NCBI GenBank assembly: GCA_038501195.1
Contig: JBBPUQ010000011.1
Span: forward strand, 186,001-250,000
DNA: 64,000 bases
Source of the DNA: Nemania diffusa
Lineage: Eukaryota; Ascomycota; Sordariomycetes; Xylariales; Xylariaceae
Direction: 5' to 3'
Positions 32,936 to 44,394 of this stretch are shown one piece after another. Made by a program: the position numbers and the translations under genes. Below the pieces are notes generated by a model, which was given only the letters and a program-made list of their open reading frames with translations, did no database searches and was not told the DNA's origin. How positions within the stretch are numbered: position 1 is the first letter of the stretch; every line of letters starts with the position of its first letter.

Positions 32936-34266
32936 ATGGCAGACATGATGACATCCACGAGCCACAGCACACCCGCTGATGTTCGGAACGAGGTTAAGAA
33001 GCCTAAGAAGAAGAAAGTCTTGCTTATGGGTAAGAGTGGCTCCGGGAAATCGAGTATGCGGAGCATCATATTTAGTAATTATATTGCGAGGGATACGCGA
33101 AGATTGTATGTTGCCTCCTCCCCTTTTCCTGTGCTGACCTCGTCTTACCTAACCCAGCTATACTACTCTGAGCTATGAAGTTTACACCCATATAACGTAT
33201 GCTAACCCCTGAATTATGTCTATAGAGGAGCTACCATCGACATCGATCTCTCCCACGTCAAGTTCCTGGGGAACCTGACTTTGAATCTGTGGGACTGTGG
33301 TGGACAGGAGGCTTTCACCGAAAACTACCTGACACAGCAGCGGGTACATGTCTTCTCTAACGTCGGAGTGCTGATATATGTTTTCGATATCGAGTCTAGG
33401 GATGTCGATCGAGATATGGCCACTTACGTCTCCATCATATCGGCCATGACGCAGTACTCGCCCACTGCCAAGGTCTACGTCCTCATCCACAAGATGGACC
33501 TCATCACCATGCACGCGCGAGAGGCCGTGTTCGTCGACCGCGTGCGATTGGTGCAGCAGAAGACAGCCGAGTTCACACAGGCTGCAGGTGTTAACACCGA
33601 ACTAGACCTGATACCATTTGCGACATCGATCTGGGATCAATCGTTATATAAGGCATGGGCGAGCATTATCCACGACTTGGTGCCCAATCTATCAGTTATC
33701 GAGTCTCAGCTCGGGTCCTTGGGCACAATAATAGAGGCCGAGGAGATATTGCTCTTTGAACGTACTAGTTTCCTCGTCGTTTCTAGTTGGACATCGGAGG
33801 AAGGGCTGGCGAACCCAACCGGAGACCGACAAGAGCGCATGTCTAACATTCTAAAGCACTTCAAGCAGAGCATCAGCCGCTTTACCGGAACACCGCGGAA
33901 TGCGGAGCAGTTTACTTTGATGGTAAGTCAGCCCTGTTCTAATTTTCGGATGAAATCCTGCGTGATGGTGTATTGCCGCCTAGCAAAAATAAGGTTCACA
34001 CTGTTTCGCATAAGCTCGGGAGTTCGGCCGCTGGTCTTGTAGTAAAATCCACGCTAACACGGTCTCGCTCAAAACAGGAACATAAGGCTGGGACTCGGTT
34101 TTCCATGTTCGTGTGCAAATTCACGACCAATACATATCTTATGGTGGTCTTACCACCAGGAGAGGCTCGCTTTAATTCGGCGCGCTTCAACTGCCAAATC
34201 GCTAGGGAGAGCTTCAAATTCTTAGATGGCCCGGCGCCGGGCCAAGGTCAGAGTGTCCGAGCCTGA
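32936..34266 (+). CDS. gtr1: Rag-type GTPase Gtr1 (RagA/B orthologue)
   Basis: Three exons, 32936-33105, 33226-33922 and 34078-34266, give 351 aa, the normal length. Motifs in order are: G1 GKSGSGKSS, switch I with RRLGATID (restored across intron 1), G3 [15 protein letters not shown], and G4 HKMDL. A C-terminal roadblock-type domain contains [32 protein letters not shown]. Before G1 is a Lys-rich KKPKKKK. In yeast, Gtr1 pairs with Gtr2 on the vacuole, is held by the EGO complex, and activates TORC1 when amino acids are plentiful. Nothing in the sequence suggests a departure from that role. The third exon is needed to complete the roadblock domain. Confidence 0.95.
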
Positions 34267-35702
34267 CGCCAAATAGATGGGTAAATTGTAATCTTTCCAA
34301 CTTGGTTAGCATTGGTGTTTCGTAAATATACCCATAGTTATTCCAGCAGAATTAGACTTCTGGACTCACAGGCGTTTGGTGAGTTACAGCCATTCTACAC
34401 CAATGGACCGAGGCCATGATCACATACCCGTTTTCTCTTATTCCCCTCTTGGCGCGGTGGCTTGCTATCAAAAATAATAAAGCTGCTATGCCCCCGAAGG
34501 ACGTGAAACACAACCAATATCGCGAAGGGCTTGGTGGCATCGGATCACCCTCCACATTCCGCTTCTCAATGCTTAGTAGTACCCGCCATGAAATTTAGAT
34601 TTAGAGATGCCGAGTTCGGATTGCCCACAATCATATGCGATATCCATCCACAATGCCTACCCGTCCATCCACCTACATGCCATCTCCATAGGATCGGCAT
34701 ACCCCTGATTAGGAAGGTTAATTCAATGACACTACTACTGATACCGACCAATGAGGGGCACTATATCTGTCACAAGGTTAATGCGATGAACCACGGCACT
34801 CTCCATGGGCGTTTTCACGATATGAACTCCGCTTCTTACTTCAAAGCTTCAGAGTAACCAATTTAGTCCTTAAAGTGCACTTACGCGCGACACAATACAC
34901 CGACGCGGTGAACAAACACAAATCAAGTGCGCGCATCAACACATGTGTTCGTCCCCTCGTCGCACCTCTAACACGTGAACGAAGGATGGATGATAAACGG
35001 TGGGATGAGAGGCTGGGCGTCTACCAAACTCAATGCTAAGGCTACTAAACATACTAGGAAACAAGTCGGTAGATACCACGCTCGGCACATTAGCGGTTCT
35101 ATCGCGGAGCCCGCCGACATGTGTATCCCGACTTGACACCCGAAACCTCAACGCCATGCCACGACATGTGCTGTGTATCAATCATATCAGACGGCCAAAC
35201 GAACCCTTCATGAATGCGGCAGGTCGATGCCCTCGTTAGCACTGGGGCTATAAATATGTGGACAATGGTTCCCTTGCCAAGAGGCGATCGGCATGGTTTC
35301 GAGGGCTTGGCGCGGTGGGTTTGGCGTTGCACTGCGCTGCGAGACATACTTCGCCGATTGCAGCTCTGCTGCCTCGAATATAGGTTTTATCACGATATAG
35401 CAAAAGATGGCATGCCGCTTTAAATTCGTACCTGGATAGCCTGGTTGTGCTGGCCCCGCTTTTGCAGAAGTCCGTTTGCATTATTTTGAGCTGTTATAAA
35501 CGGAGAGTTTTAGTTACCGTACCTAGAGGTAAGTACTCTATACGGAGGTGTCTCACTATGAAACGGTTTGGTTGCTGGCTCAACCTACGCTTTAAGAGCT
35601 CTAGTAAACACTGAGCCTTACAAAATGAGAAGAAGAAAAAAAGACTCGACTACATATTATTGATAGTATTAAACGAAGTTTACAAATGATAAAGCTCTCA
35701 CA
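34267..35702. other. Intergenic between gtr1 and the AN1-kinase gene
   Basis: No supported gene is seen. Several overlapping frames of 60-108 codons occur on both strands with no consistent composition. A microtract of A (about 35633-35641) and AT-rich sequence lie just upstream of the next start. Confidence 0.4.
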
Positions 35703-37196
35703 ATGCCTATGTGGACCTGCGATGTAGCCGATTGCACCAAACCGGCTGTTCGAAACTTGGGTGATTGTGTGCTTTGCAAGCGTCATCTATGCTCAACCCA
35801 CCTTCAACCTACATTTCACCGATGTCCTAAGTGGGCGGTCAGTCTAGGTCTTCTCATGAATATTAATTCATTTCCACTTGAATGAACTCTTACGTTTGCG
35901 CAGGATGCAGATAACTACGATCCTGCTGCTCGAACTGCTCAAACAGAGGAACTTGGAGAGTTGATCAAGAAGATCAACACGACCGCACTTGAGACACGGG
36001 CAAGCCATTTACGCGGAGGCATACCCTGCTCGATCCCGCCATTAGAGTATAACCATGCAACGCACAGTTCTGTAATGGGTGGTATGAATTATCATGTTGA
36101 AATTAGCTTTGACGACGGCGTGAAATGGATCGCCCGCATCCGCAGGTTCAACAGTACATCGCCTCCACCAGCCTTGCGAGATTATATATTTCAGAGCGAA
36201 GTTGCGACTCTTAAATTCCTTGAGAGTATTAATATCCCCACCCCAAGAGTGTATGATTTTGCGCTGGAGGGTGAATCAAATCCCGTCGGGGTAGGTTATA
36301 TTCTCATGGAAAAACTCAAAGGGAGATCATTACAATGGTCACTCGCTACACCAGAGCAGGGGAAGAACTTGATGACAGACCTGGCGGGTATTTTCATCCA
36401 ACTAAGCAAACACCCGTTAAAAATGCTCGGTAGCCTCGACTGCCCAGCCAATCCTTCTCACGTCGGTCCATTCGCACGCGAATCACTCACAGACTTCACC
36501 CCGACGTCTCAGATGCTGACTATGGGCCCCTTTTCATCATGGGAAGAATACTACAGATCTTCTCTACAACTCACCCTAGACCTAATCCTCCGCGGCGAGA
36601 TGTACACCCAACGCCCCGTCGACGCCTATCTCATCCACCGCTTCCTCCTAGACATCCTTCCAGCCGTGCTAGCGTCCGCATCAACAGTAGACAACACCGA
36701 CGGCAGCAGTCCACACTATTTCCTTAAACACGCCGACGACAAGGGCGATCACATCATGGTCGACGAAGACTTCCATATCACGGGCATCATCGACTGGGAG
36801 TGGGCGCACACGGCCCCGCCGTCGCACGCCTTCAACTCCCCCATGGGTCTTCTGCCCGTAGGCGAGTTCTATAACGGCAAGAACGAGCTCGGCGACGACG
36901 AGGTCATTTTCGCCGAGCTGCTAGAGGCTAAGAACAACAGCAACAGCGAGAGCGGGAGCGACGACGGCGTAGATCTAGCGGGTTGTGCTCGCCAGGGCCG
37001 GCTACAGCATCGCTTTGCGTTCTGCTCGGGTTACGATCTTGAGGACTGGGACGGTTTCCTTGGGTTGTTTCGGGGACTGCGGGAGGCGGTTGGGATTGAT
37101 GATGGGCTTGATTGGGATGAGTGGAAGAGGGGTGCGTTGGGGCGGTATGGAGATGATGCTGCCTTGCGACGTTTGCTTCTGGTCAATACTGATTGA
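35703..37196 (+). CDS. APH-family kinase-like protein with N-terminal AN1-like zinc finger
   Basis: Exons 35703-35837 and 35904-37196 give 475 aa. Exon 1 encodes a finger with ligands C6-x4-C11-x10-C22-x2-C25-x4-C30-x2-H33-x5-H39-x-C41, the AN1 spacing. Exon 2 is a phosphotransferase (APH/choline-kinase-like) fold. It has the N-lobe strand WIARIRRF, the YILMEKLKGRSL hinge, the catalytic loop region KHADDKGDHIMVD, and the metal-binding IIDWEWA. Where most APH proteins have HGDxxxxN, this one has HADDKGDH, with His in place of the Asn. I have seen that variant described in fungal members, so it may still be active. A Ser/Asn/Gly insertion sits near residue 395. The substrate is unknown. It is tandem with the second APH gene 437 bp downstream. 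Confidence 0.82.
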
Positions 37197-37632
37197 AGAG
37201 ATTTAAGCAGTAAATAGACAAAAAATATAACAGTTCATATAAATAGGAATTAACGGTGTTTAGTATATTTCTTAGCATTACAGTGTAGGCAAACAACCTG
37301 ACTAACTATTCGTATAACCCCTTTTTTTCGTTTATTCCATCTTGCAAACAAATTACTATCCGAATCCGAATCGAAGCTTATAAAACGTACCGGATAAACA
37401 AGACCTCCGTGGAAGTTAGAGGTATCCCACAAGTTTCGTCACACACAGCGCAGGCTTAATCACGATTCCCATACCTCCGGCGGCCACCTTGTGTTCTGAT
37501 GTCTTCCCAACTTAGCCTCGCCCACCTTCAACCGAAATTCCACGAAGCGCGTAACATCTCAGCGAAGTTTTCTCATACCACAAACAGTCGCGCCTTTTCC
37601 CCATTTCTTTCCCCTTCTTAACGTTCCTCATC

Positions 37633-38505
37633 ATGTCCAAACCAGAGCCATATGATGTCCTGTTCGTGGACCAGGCTGAGAATGACAAGTGTGCTCTGCC
37701 GACGCCAAACGACATCGACGAGGCCGAAATTCTAGTCGAGCGATCTACTGGCGGCACCCGCCTCGTGAGAGTACGGGGGGACTATGTCATCAAATTCGGG
37801 TTTCACGTGAAACCCATCGAGGCGCAGAACGCGCTGTTCGTGGCAAAATCCACCACCATACCGGTCCCCAAGGTCTACGCTATCTACCAACGTCAAGACG
37901 GCAAACTCTTCATCACATTCATCGTCATGCAGTATATCCCCGGCGTGACGCTCCAGGACCTATGGGGCAGTCTTGATACGGCCCGCAAGACCGCCATTGC
38001 CAAGACCCTGCACGGTTATTTTGACCAGCTCCGAGGGCTGCGGCACCCGGGTTACTTCGGCGACATCCACGGCGGACCGCCTCTCGACGACCTGTTCTCG
38101 GCAACTCGTGCTGCCTATGAGATGAAAACATCGATCAAGACCGAGCACGAACTGATCGACTGGATCATCCGCATGTACTCGTTCGAAGTCGGCGAGCGCA
38201 TGGCCCACAAGCTCCGGTACTACCGCCACGTGCTGCCCGCCGTGCTCCGCGCCGCCGACAGCCGCCCCGTGTTCACGCACAACGACTTCCAGCGGAAGAA
38301 CGTCATGGTGCAGCCCGACGGGGGGCTGTGCATTATCGACTGGGAATTCTCATCGTGGCTGCCGGTGTACTGGGAATTTGCGAGCGCGACGTTCTCGAAT
38401 GGGCGCTGGGACGACGACTGGCATGATTACGTGCGCGTGGCGCTGCAGGAGCACCCGAACCAGGCGCTCTGGCTGGGAAATATGATGTTGGAGATGTGGA
38501 GCTAA
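37633..38505 (+). CDS. APH-family phosphotransferase-like protein
   Basis: This single exon encodes 290 aa. The N-lobe includes RLVRVRGDYVIKFG with the ATP-binding Lys, followed by the VMQYIPGVTLQDLW hinge. The catalytic loop is canonical (FTHNDFQRKNVMV: His-Asn-Asp then Asn) and the metal site is CIIDWEFSSW. Conserved fungal features SATRAAYEMKT and the Trp-rich C-terminus are present. It is probably a cytosolic small-molecule kinase. The acceptor is unknown, since these fungal proteins are not antibiotic-resistance enzymes by default. It has the same orientation as the AN1-finger kinase but is clearly a different subfamily, so this is not a recent tandem copy. Confidence 0.88.
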   Translation: MSKPEPYDVLFVDQAENDKCALPTPNDIDEAEILVERSTGGTRLVRVRGDYVIKFGFHVKPIEAQNALFVAKSTTIPVPKVYAIYQRQDGKLFITFIVMQYIPGVTLQDLWGSLDTARKTAIAKTLHGYFDQLRGLRHPGYFGDIHGGPPLDDLFSATRAAYEMKTSIKTEHELIDWIIRMYSFEVGERMAHKLRYYRHVLPAVLRAADSRPVFTHNDFQRKNVMVQPDGGLCIIDWEFSSWLPVYWEFASATFSNGRWDDDWHDYVRVALQEHPNQALWLGNMMLEMWS

Positions 38506-39421
38506 TTAGACGGTGAGCTGCGCTTAGTTGATCTGTCGACTGATGCCAACTCTGACTACGGTGAAGAAGGAAAACCGTTTGGACGACCGTTTCGTTCTGC
38601 GTAAATTAGTATGCATGACAGCCACCGTTTTCACAGTCTGATAATGAATAGGCTGACTGACCCTGGTCCGATCAAAAGCGGCGAATGCGCTAAGCCTAGT
38701 TCGTTTGCGACCCTATATACGCTGTGATAATCCTCACCACTTAATCTACCTACAACAACGTAGCAGATTAAGTATAGGCATCAAAGATGCATACCCGCCT
38801 CAGTTCAGCTACCAGCTCATTATCGAGGTAAACCAAAAGATGAAACTACAGTTCTGCCTTGCACCCCTCTTTCCGAGATTTCTTTCCTTCATGCGACTTC
38901 TACTGTAGCTATATTGTAACATTAACTGGTCTGAAGTCACTAGAGACATGCAACGCTACACCTGTAGGATAAAAAAGGGAGGGAGAGAGAGCAAGAGGCA
39001 TCGTAGGTGACCTCCGAGTCGCTTATCGCGCTGACCGGCCTTGCAGCCTTGGCCGCCGATCCCTTTCGACCCGAAAGCCTTGCCGCTAGATCTCTCTAGT
39101 CTCTGACGAAGCTGGAAGATGGATCAGCAGGGACCATCTCTCTACCTACAGATAGATCGCATCCGGGGTGACTGCCGAGACGGGGTTGTCCCAGATCCCT
39201 ATTCGAGTGTCTATCCCCGTTGCCTATCCATTCATACCTACCCATTTGATATGCTGCGTGTGTCAATGGCTGTGCTCTGTGTAGGTGTAAGTCCAAGTAT
39301 GTGTGCAGGTGAACCGTGTATATAGTTCGAGGTTACCACCCTACTTGATATTAACCTCCCCTCTAGGTTTGCGCTCATCTATCTGACCAGATCTGTCCTT
39401 ACTAAAGTATAATACATACTT
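38506..39421. other. Intergenic, about 0.9 kb
   Basis: Nothing convincing is seen. It contains GAGAGAG-type purine sequence (38980-38996) and typical fungal leader composition near the right end. Confidence 0.4.
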
Positions 39422-39429
39422 TATAAATA
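39422..39429 (+). promoter_or_regulatory. TATA box of the secreted nuclease gene
   Basis: A perfect TATAAATA lies 58 bp upstream of the ATG at 39487, well placed for a TATA element with a short leader. It is assigned by sequence and position. Confidence 0.45.
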
Positions 39430-39486
39430 GTCCTCGTAGATAGGACAGGTCCAAGTATAGACCACGTTTCAACCTCATCCGCAGCC

Positions 39487-40435
39487 ATGATCTACACCCT
39501 CGCTCTCGCAGCGCTGCTGCCCGCAGCCGCCGTGCTGGCCGCTCCCGCGCCCATGCCCACACCCGTACGTATCCTCCCAATCGTGAACAGTCACACCTGG
39601 TCCATCCCAAACCCAGGAACCAACTTACCTTCACCTCACCTCACCTCACCCCGCCTCCAAACCACCCAACTAACTAACCCCTCCCCCTCCATAGCCGGGC
39701 ATCCCCACCGCCGCCTCAGCGCGCACGTCCCTGGCGGCGCTGACCGTGTCCACGAACCCCGACGACGGCCTCTACGAGCGGGACCTGTTCCCGACGTGGA
39801 TCACCATCGAGGGCACCTGCAACACGCGCGAGTACGTGCTCAAGCGCGACGGCACCAGCGTCGTCGTCGGGTCCGACTGCTACCCGACCTCGGGCACGTG
39901 GACGTCGCCCTACGACGGCGGCAAGTGGACTGCGCCTGCCGACGTGGATATTGATCACATGGTGCCGCTGAAGAATGCTTGGATTGTGAGTATTTATTAA
40001 TCTTTTTTGGGGGTTGGTTGGTTGGTAGAGGGAGGGCCTTAGGTGACTTACAAGCTTGCTCCCACTCTTCCGTCCAAATCCCTTCTCACTTATACCAGCC
40101 CTAAACTCACACCTCACATTCCCCTCCCCCAAACCCGCACAAACAAAACACCAGAACAAAACCCCAACTAACACCCCCCAAAGTCCGGCGCAAACAAATG
40201 GACCACGGCCCAGCGCCAAGCCTTCGCCAACGACGTCACGCGCCCCCAGCTCTGGGCCGTGACCGACAACGTGAACCAGTCCAAGGGCGACAAGAGCCCC
40301 GACGCCTGGAAGCCCCCCCTGGCCTCCTTCTACTGCGTCTACGCCCGCTCCTGGATCCAGGTCAAGTCCTATTATACCCTCTCCATCACCACCGCCGAGA
40401 AGACCGCCCTGACCACCATGTTGAATACGTGTTAG
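39487..40435 (+). CDS. Secreted HNH-type nuclease (GmrSD C-terminal/DUF1524 family)
   Basis: Three exons, 39487-39564, 39695-39985 and 40184-40435, give 206 aa. Residues 1-18 form a signal peptide ending AVLA-AP. The mature part has four Cys that could form disulfides and the family's catalytic signature: DIDHMVPLKNAW (Asp113-His114), SGANKWTTAQRQAFANDV after the second intron, and DNVNQSKGDKSPDAWKP with Asn154 and Lys157. These are the His-Asn-Lys features of the small extracellular HNH nucleases found in fungi and actinobacteria. The enzyme probably degrades nucleic acid outside the cell for nutrition or in competition with other organisms. Intron 2 splits the HNH core. Confidence 0.9.
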
Positions 40436-40879
40436 TTTAGGTAGGCGGGGATGGACGAACCTGGGATGAGGTGAAATGGGATGGGATGGGATGGAATTTG
40501 CTAGCGTTGATAATCACTATTTAGGTAAACACTAGCTACCGAATCTCGAGATGAGATCTCAAATGCCGGCCTATAACTAGGACTAAATTTCAATGATACC
40601 ACCGCGTTGCAAGTATCTTGCAGTCACATATTTCGTCATGCCAAGCTTTTGACCTGTATAATTAAATCAGATATTTCCTATGACTCAACTCTTCTGCGAT
40701 TAGGAATCATCGTCTCATAACATAGGGTTTATGAGCAACAGCCTCACCAGTACTAAAGACCTTTCTAACCCGAATCTATGCGTACATCTGTTACTTTGTC
40801 TCAACAGAGAATGGACAATGACATGTTTTCCGCCCAAGTCAATCCATTTATATCCATGGGGAGCGATCTCTGGCCACGC
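40436..40879. other. Intergenic between convergent genes
   Basis: This is 3' flanking sequence only. It includes a GGGAT pentamer repeat (about 40477-40495). Confidence 0.4.
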
Positions 40880-42312
40880 CTAGGCACTTTTCTTCACGAC
40901 AGCCGTGCCACCTTTCTTAAACTCGCCCATCTCACCGATAACTAAGGACTTGTCGGTATGGTCCTTGTTAGGGAACGTTGTGGCTAGTACCCACCCGCCG
41001 GCTCGGAGTTCGGGCGAAGCGCGGCCGATGAAATCGTAGATGTCATGGACCGTCTGCGAACTGTTGAACCGAGCAGGCAGCCTTGTGCCATCCGGCATCT
41101 GGATTCGAATCGTTATTGTAGGTTGGGATTCGTCAACTGTAGAGGTAGGAGGCGCAGCTAATGGTGATGATGTAGCTACGCTAGTACTAGAGGTGGCAGT
41201 AGTAGTGGCCGCGGCGGGAGTGGCCTCGCCGGGTACAGGACTACCAAGGCGTCTACCCTCACCACCAAAGGGCTTATACGTCTTGGGCAGCGGCCGGTAG
41301 TTTTCGGCGTGCTGCTGTAGCTTGACATCTATGGGTTCGTCGTATCGCACATTCATCAAGTGGATGGGCGCACGGCCTGACTGGATCATACGTAGATCTT
41401 CGGCATTAGCGGGATCGTCAAAGCGGCGCAACTCTCCATCATCAATGCTGAAGCCGTCTTGCCAAAGGTGCAGGATTCGCGTTTGAGGCTCGGCATTTGA
41501 TGATCGTGCGGGGCCTAGAGGGCCGTGGGGGTCGGGAATGACACGACTCTCGGTGCCTTCGCCACCTAAAGTCTGGCCACTGCCTCGGAAGGAGGATGGG
41601 GCGGAGGGACCGGCAGGACTGGACGCCTCAGGACGCCGGGCATTACTACAGAGAAGCAATCAGCAAATTTCGTTGGTGTCAGAGGCGTAGGTGTAAAGAG
41701 TGGGAGCCCCACCTCTTGGCTTTGGAGAGGAGATCATTGATTAAGCGTCTCGGGTCGGCGCGCTGGTTAGGATCCTGAACGGCCAGGCCACTCTTCTCGC
41801 CACCGGCATATGTATCTCGGTGGGTGGCATCGTCATCGTCGTCGTCGTCGTCGTCATCGTCATCGTGGGCATTATCCCCCCCTAAGGAGCTCAATGTGGC
41901 CAATCCTTTCTTCTTCTGGTGTTTTTTTGAGGATGAAGAGGCGCTCGATGTAGTGGGAATGGACTGAGGAGCAGGTCGTCCGTCGAGGGTGCGGGGGCCA
42001 GTATAAGGGGGCGAGACACTGGCTCGGCCAGCAGCGGACGTGGGCTCGGGCGGCGTCTCTTCTTGGTCATTGTACCAAGTCTGAACGGCAACTTCGAGAT
42101 CCCAGGAATTGGCCTCTAGGTAGAATGTAGCCTGTAGCCATTGTAAGCGCTGGTGGAGAACACACGTCGTCGTTTACTAGGGAGAGGGAAGGGTGTGTGG
42201 GAGCGAAAGAAGGAAGGAAAAGAGAGAAAAAGAGAAAGAGAAACCTCACAGGTTCGACGCCTGTACCCGTTGCGCGCATGAATTCGCGCACAGCCTCATC
42301 GTGCTCAGCCAT
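40880..42312 (-). CDS. shp1: Cdc48 cofactor Shp1/p47 (UBA-SEP-UBX protein)
   Basis: Three exons, 42250-42312, 41713-42131 and 40880-41645, give 415 aa. The UBA domain spans exon 1-2 (FMRATGTGVEP joined to ATFYLEANSWDLEVAVQTWY). The SEP domain is RILHLWQDGFSIDDGELRRF to YKPFGGEGRRLGSP. The C-terminal UBX domain holds TITIRIQMPDGTRLPARFN, TTFPNKDHTD at the Cdc48-contact loop and ends in VVKKSA. A run of 12 Asp residues, encoded by a GAY repeat (about 41830-41869), lies between UBA and SEP. The protein links ubiquitylated substrates to the Cdc48/p97 ATPase in membrane fusion, ER degradation and autophagy. The FP-x loop reads FPNK rather than FPRK. Confidence 0.93.
41829..41870 (-). repeat. GAY trinucleotide repeat encoding poly-Asp
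   Basis: An imperfect (GAC/GAT)n tract in the shp1 coding sequence encodes twelve consecutive Asp. Mixed codons suggest it is kept at the protein level rather than being a fresh expansion. Confidence 0.85.
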
Positions 42313-43150
42313 GTTGCCGGTAGTAGGAGCGATGTTGTGAATAGAGCTTGGAGTGTAGGGTAAGGTTAGTAAGGTGGTGTGGTGTGTAAGTGAGGTTGCT
42401 CGGTGATTGTGGTTGTAGTTGATTGGTAGAGTGGCGGGGTTGATGACCAAGATTGAAGGGTATGGAACTGAACCCGAGATGATCCGGTGGTTCCAAGTAA
42501 AATTAGGTAACGTAGGGGAGTTTACACATCTAGTAGATAGGCAGTCTGGAGATGCGTCTGGTAGTTGAAGGTGTCAAGGTGATGGAGGCGTAGCACAGCA
42601 GAAGTACCTAAACTTGGACTTGGGCAGTTTTGGCAGGTTGCACCTACCTACGTAGCTCCTGCTATTTGGTATGCGCTACTGCGACTATCTAGGCAGCTCC
42701 TGCTGTCGACATCAAGCTTTCCTTCCTCTTTTCCCGGGGTCATGGTGGGGTAGATGCGGTGTCATCCATCGCTTTGAACCCCGCTATTGGGTACTACGTA
42801 CCTACCTTGTAGATACCTATCTACATACAGGGGACTACCTATGCTAGCAGCTAGCTGATGAGTGCGCTAAGCCACAGCAACCTCAAGCCTCACCTACCAA
42901 CTTACTTTCTATCTACCTACGCATAACAGCTCTCTGCTCTACGTCAATTTAGCATCTCATCTTCTGCAGTATTGTAGAAGCCTCACCGAAACCGCTACAC
43001 CACCGCCGAGGACTACAGCCCGGGCTACAACCGTACCGCTGCCCTACAACTTAGTTGCCGCAACGGAATTAAGGCGATGATTTAGGACATTCAATCCCGG
43101 CCCGACGTCCCATCATCTCCCAGCACTGCTTATTCTACCGATACGATACC
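42313..43150. promoter_or_regulatory. Divergent promoter region of shp1 and mim1
   Basis: The two start codons face away from each other across 0.8 kb. CTACCTA/TAGGTAG motifs recur (about 42640-42930), a composition seen across many intergenic parts of this window. No other gene is seen. Confidence 0.4.
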
Positions 43151-43638
43151 ATGGCCTCCGAGGACCATAATCCAATGGCCGAGTCAGGCATCACGATACA
43201 CTCCGACAGCGAGCAGTACTCAGCCGGCGAAGATATTTCTACGTCACCAGACGACGACACCCCGTCTCCTCCCCTGATCCTCTACAAGCCACCGACGACA
43301 TGGTCCCTGATCCGAGGTGTCGCCATCAACCTACTCCTCCCTTTCATCAACGGCATGATGTTAGGGTTTGGTGAGCTATTTGCGCACGAGGCTGCGTTTC
43401 GGTTAGGATGGGGAGGAACTAGAGTAGGTTTCCCCCCCGCTGGATGCAGCAGCTGGCCGAACCTCTTATCTACCCGGGGCTTCTTAAGGTGTTTTTTGGC
43501 TTGGCACTGACGCAGTTCTGGCAGGTTTTCCCTCTATCAAGGCGGAGAGCACACGCGATAGGTCCGGGCATCGAGATTCGCCAGAGACGGAGACTACGAT
43601 CTGCTGGTGGTTTAGACGATCTGACTAGCTTGGAATAA
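43151..43638 (+). CDS. mim1: Mitochondrial outer membrane import protein Mim1
   Basis: Exons 43151-43423 and 43525-43638 give 128 aa. A long acidic N-terminus is followed by the family block PLILYKPPTTWSLIRGVAINLLLPFINGMMLGFGELFAHEAAFRLGW, shown here in part. It contains the single membrane helix with Gly-rich packing motifs. Exon 2 supplies the expected VFPLSRR...HAIGPGIEIR and the LDDLTSLE end. Mim1 forms a complex (with Mim2 in yeast) that inserts alpha-helical proteins into the mitochondrial outer membrane and helps assemble the TOM complex. The neighbouring oxa1 gene is the equivalent insertase of the inner membrane, a coincidence of position rather than an operon. Confidence 0.93.
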
Positions 43639-44394
43639 TGGATATTAATCACAAATCATTCGGCTTCGAAGAGCTATATCCTGAGAGCGCATGTAACTGG
43701 CTGGCTGGGGTATTCTCGACTAAAGTACGCACCTCGGGTAGATATGAGAGCCTGGAAGAAAAGACAAGAGGTCTCAGCTCGAGGGATTTCTACTGCTAGA
43801 TTACGCCATGATCAAGATATGAGCCTCACTTAGCCACATCTTCGCTGTATTGTACTACTGGGGTTTTGGGGATCGGTAGGTATAGATGTGATGGCGTGGA
43901 CATGATACTAGGTTAGGCATTCTGTGCATGGATGTACGTATATAAAGTATGCGCAAATCAATCACGCGGTACTGGATTGACAACTTGGAAGTAGAAAGCC
44001 GTTTGTTGACAGTATTTGTATTCGATTTGAGTACATAGAAATCTACTTCACCTTACAACCATTTTGATAGGTTCTCGTTAAATCACATGGTGTAGATTGA
44101 TATTATGGATATACCTGACTATGTACCTAACCTATAAATTCTTATAAATTGTTGGTCGGGTCGGGACTCGAACCGAGACTCTGAAATAGATAAGTTAGCC
44201 GGAGTCGGAGTCGGAGTTAGAGGATTGGAACCCACCAAAACAGCCCTGGAGATCTACATAATGACAGCTTCATTTAGTGCATATCATTTCATGCATATCG
44301 CAAGAAATAATCTTTACAAGCACATCGATAAGTAGGTACAGCATCCCTCTTGAACTTTTACCATAGCTCGAAGTTATCGGCAACACATCACACG
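43639..44394. other. Intergenic between mim1 and oxa1
   Basis: A B-box-like GGTTCGAGTCC occurs on the minus strand near 44160-44175 with GGAGTC repeats beside it, but no tRNA cloverleaf can be built. Nothing else is seen. Confidence 0.4.

Noticed and set aside
44150..44245. tRNA-like 3' half on the minus strand (GGTTCGAGTCC)
   Set aside because: The T-arm pairs poorly and no matching 5' acceptor strand or anticodon arm could be drawn.
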